A stretch of 64,000 bases of DNA from Ferruginibacter sp. (GTDB lineage: Bacteria; Bacteroidota; Bacteroidia; Chitinophagales; Chitinophagaceae), in assembly GCF_014377975.1 (NCBI RefSeq), contig NZ_JACMOO010000257.1, forward strand, positions 16,704-80,703. Direction: 5' to 3'. The notes beneath the pieces are model-generated. The model was not told the origin of the DNA and searched no databases. It worked only from the letters and a program-made list of their open reading frames with translations. Shown here piece by piece: positions 61,777-64,000 of this stretch. How positions within the stretch are numbered: position 1 is the stretch's first letter; every line of letters starts with the position of its first letter. The position numbers were made by a program, and so were the translations under genes.

Positions 61777-63315
61777 TTATTTTATCGTTAAAACAACTAC
61801 TGCCATTGGTGGCAAGGTTACTGTCAACACATTTTTATCGATTGATGCATTGTTAAAAGTAGCAGGCTTTATTTTTTCGGACTCTGTAAATGAGTTATAA
61901 TCCTGCAATTTTTTTGATGTAAGAATTCTGCCTGACAAATTCTTTTTAGTTTCACTTTTTAATACAACACTTATTTTTTGTGATTGCAAAGGATCAATAT
62001 TAACAAGCGAAATATTAATTACGCCCAGGCTGTCTTTCGATGCAGAGGCAGATACAGCGGGTAATTTTTCGCCATTTAATATATAATCGTTCACTTTAAG
62101 GGTTATTGGTAATAATGTTGCATCCTGATGAACATTATACATTTCCATCACGTAATAAGTTGGCGTGAGAATCATTTTTTCTTTGTTGGTAAGAATTACA
62201 GCCTGCAACACATTTACGCATTGTGCTAAATTGGCAACTCGTACCCTGTCAGCATGGTTATTAAAAATATTTAGCGTAACGCCTGCGATCATTGCATCCC
62301 TAATAGTATTTTGCTGGTATAAAAAACCTGGGTTGGCACCTTTTTCAACATCATACCATCCGCCCCATTCATCCACCACCAACGCAATCTTTTGTTTAGG
62401 ATCGTATTTATCCATGATGGCTGCATGTTTGGTTACCAGTTCATCCATCAGCAAGGCTTGTTTCATGATTTGAAAATACTGATTTTCACTAAATTCAACT
62501 GCAGGCCCTTTCTTATTCCAGTCTAACAATGAATAATGATGCATTGCCACGCCACCCAGCATATCCAGCGGAATATTTTTCATGAGTGTTTCTGTCCAGT
62601 TATAATCAGCATCGCTGGCACCGGAAGCTATGCGCATCAGGCCACCCCTGTTTTCCCAGTCAGAAATAAAAGTGGCGTACTTGCGGTACTCATTGGCATA
62701 ATAATCTGGTTTCATGTTACCGCCGCAACCCCAGGCTTCATTGCCAATGCCCCACATTTTTACTTTCCATGGCGCTGTTCTGCCATTTTGTGTACGCAGA
62801 TCACTCATGGGGCTTTTACCATTAAAGTTAGAGTACTGAACCCAATCCGCAAGTTCCTGTACAGTACCACTCCCTACATTAGCTGACAGGTAAGGTTCTG
62901 CGCCCAGCAATTCGCACATATTTAAAAAATCGTGGGTACCAAAACTATTGTCTTCAGTAACTCCGCCCCACCATTTATTTACCATGGTGGGTCTTTTATC
63001 TTTTGGCCCGATACCGTCTTTCCAGTGATAAGTATCTGCAAAGCAACCACCCGGCCATCGCAGATTGGGAATCTTCAATTTTTTAAGCGCATCAATAATA
63101 TCATTGCGTACACCATTTGTGTTTGGTATTGAAGAGGTATCACCCACATAAAAACCATCATAAATGCAACGCCCCAGATGCTCTGCAAAATGACCATAAA
63201 TGTTACGATTTATTTTTACTTTACCGGCGTCGGTATTAATAGAAAGATTGTTTTGTCCGACTGATAATTGTAAAAACAGAAAAGTGACGAGGCAGCAAAA
63301 CGTATTTTTTTTCAT
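61777..63315 (-). CDS. Alpha-L-arabinofuranosidase, GH51
   Basis: LGRCIYDGFYVGD, NLRWPGGCFADTYHWKDGIGP, MWGIGNEAWGCGG, LVVDEWGGWYD; likely start MKKNTFCC at 63315. Confidence 0.93.
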   Translation of the reverse strand: MKKNTFCCLVTFLFLQLSVGQNNLSINTDAGKVKINRNIYGHFAEHLGRCIYDGFYVGDTSSIPNTNGVRNDIIDALKKLKIPNLRWPGGCFADTYHWKDGIGPKDKRPTMVNKWWGGVTEDNSFGTHDFLNMCELLGAEPYLSANVGSGTVQELADWVQYSNFNGKSPMSDLRTQNGRTAPWKVKMWGIGNEAWGCGGNMKPDYYANEYRKYATFISDWENRGGLMRIASGASDADYNWTETLMKNIPLDMLGGVAMHHYSLLDWNKKGPAVEFSENQYFQIMKQALLMDELVTKHAAIMDKYDPKQKIALVVDEWGGWYDVEKGANPGFLYQQNTIRDAMIAGVTLNIFNNHADRVRVANLAQCVNVLQAVILTNKEKMILTPTYYVMEMYNVHQDATLLPITLKVNDYILNGEKLPAVSASASKDSLGVINISLVNIDPLQSQKISVVLKSETKKNLSGRILTSKKLQDYNSFTESEKIKPATFNNASIDKNVLTVTLPPMAVVVLTIK

Positions 63316-63334
63316 AGATTTTTTTGAATATGTT

Positions 63335-63459
63335 GAGATCTGTTTAAATGTTAATCGAAAATAATAAAAGATTTTTAGGACAGGTAAGTACCCCACTGGT
63401 GCAGGTCTCTCAACCTGATGCCTTAGCGTTACTCTAACCCTGCTAATAATTTTTTCGCC
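63335..63459. repeat. Dispersed repeat, copy 3 (full-length ~120 bp), upstream of GH51
   Basis: Contains both the GATCTGTTTAAATG...GGTAAGTACC segment and the CACTGGTGCAGGTCTCTCAACCTGATGCC segment contiguously. Confidence 0.78.
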
Positions 63460-63592
63460 CTTTTAAAATTCATTATTGAAAACATAGTTTTTGGAACTTT
63501 CCTTAATTTAAAATTAATGCGCAAACTTTTTTGGGTACTTTACAATATTTAAATTGACTACTTATAATTTACAAGAATCCAGATTATTAAAT

Positions 63593-64000
63593 TTATTTTC
63601 TGATTAAAAAAAACTTCATTCGATCATTATTAACAGCTGATAGTAATATCTTTTGTTTAGCAGAAGTTTGTATTATTTTCATATCCTTAACATCGCCTTT
63701 TAAAATAAATCCGCTAATGGATGGCTTAATAAAAGAAAAATTCCCTTTACCATCTCCTTGTAAATAGCAGCCAAAAGATGCATCGTACCGTCCTGTCATT
63801 ACATCAGCATTGTATTCATTACCGGCTAATAACAAATCCATTTTCCCATCATTGTCTACATCCTCGCTAAGTATGGTGTTGACTGGTGCAAACTGTACCT
63901 CTGCAGGAAGGAAATGTTTAATGAATTTACCATTACCTATATTTTCAAACCAACAAGTATGCAGTTCATCGCATTGTAGTTGAAGAAAAGGTTCACCACC
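63593..64000 (-). CDS. VCBS/FG-GAP repeat protein, C-terminal part (runs off window)
   Basis: Frame open to edge: GGEPFLQLQCDELHTCWFENIGNGKFIKHFLPAEVQFAPVNTILSEDVDNDGKMDLLLAGNEYN. Confidence 0.82.
   Translation of the reverse strand, partial: GGEPFLQLQCDELHTCWFENIGNGKFIKHFLPAEVQFAPVNTILSEDVDNDGKMDLLLAGNEYNADVMTGRYDASFGCYLQGDGKGNFSFIKPSISGFILKGDVKDMKIIQTSAKQKILLSAVNNDRMKFFLIRK

Noticed and set aside
63316-63396. N-terminal extension of GH51 (MGYLPVLKIFYYFRLTFKQ...)
   Set aside because: Lies in the dispersed repeat/leader; the signal peptide start is MKKNTFCC at 63315
1-64000. CRISPR array, rRNA operon, intact prophage or defence island
   Set aside because: No regularly spaced repeats, rRNA sequence, phage structural genes or recognised defence genes seen

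Overview
This 64-kb window is a Bacteroidota chromosome segment, probably Chitinophagaceae-like. The lineage call is inferred from the T9SS machinery, the split KdpD, bactofilin and codon/AT character; it was not tested. Gene content, left to right: (1) a potassium locus with the kup 3' end, two micro-ORFs (one is KdpF, neither in the ORF track), kdpABC, an outer-membrane beta-barrel, a candidate structured leader/attenuator, a 53-aa ORF, stand-alone KdpD sensor module and a separate membrane histidine kinase, with no KdpE; (2) an oxidative-stress group of divergent katA/oxyR and a peroxiredoxin; (3) housekeeping genes (rRNA methyltransferase, grpE-dnaJ, hpt, recG, DEAD helicase, sigma/anti-sigma, PBP1A, tyrS); (4) type IX secretion genes at separate sites (PorP/SprF plus a large type-B CTD protein, SprE/PorW-like TPR protein, PorU, PorV, and a CTD-only mini-protein); (5) a divergent cyanophycinase/cyanophycin synthetase pair; (6) a tRNA-Gln followed by a truncated serine-recombinase remnant, then a GH95/GH51 glycan cassette containing a decayed GH51 fragment and three overlapping partial copies of a ~120-bp dispersed repeat. 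The signals most worth follow-up are the kdp leader hairpin with its 27-aa micro-ORF, the mutually exclusive hairpin/terminator upstream of kdpD, and the mosaic repeat plus recombinase scar at tRNA-Gln. No CRISPR array, rRNA or intact mobile element was seen.
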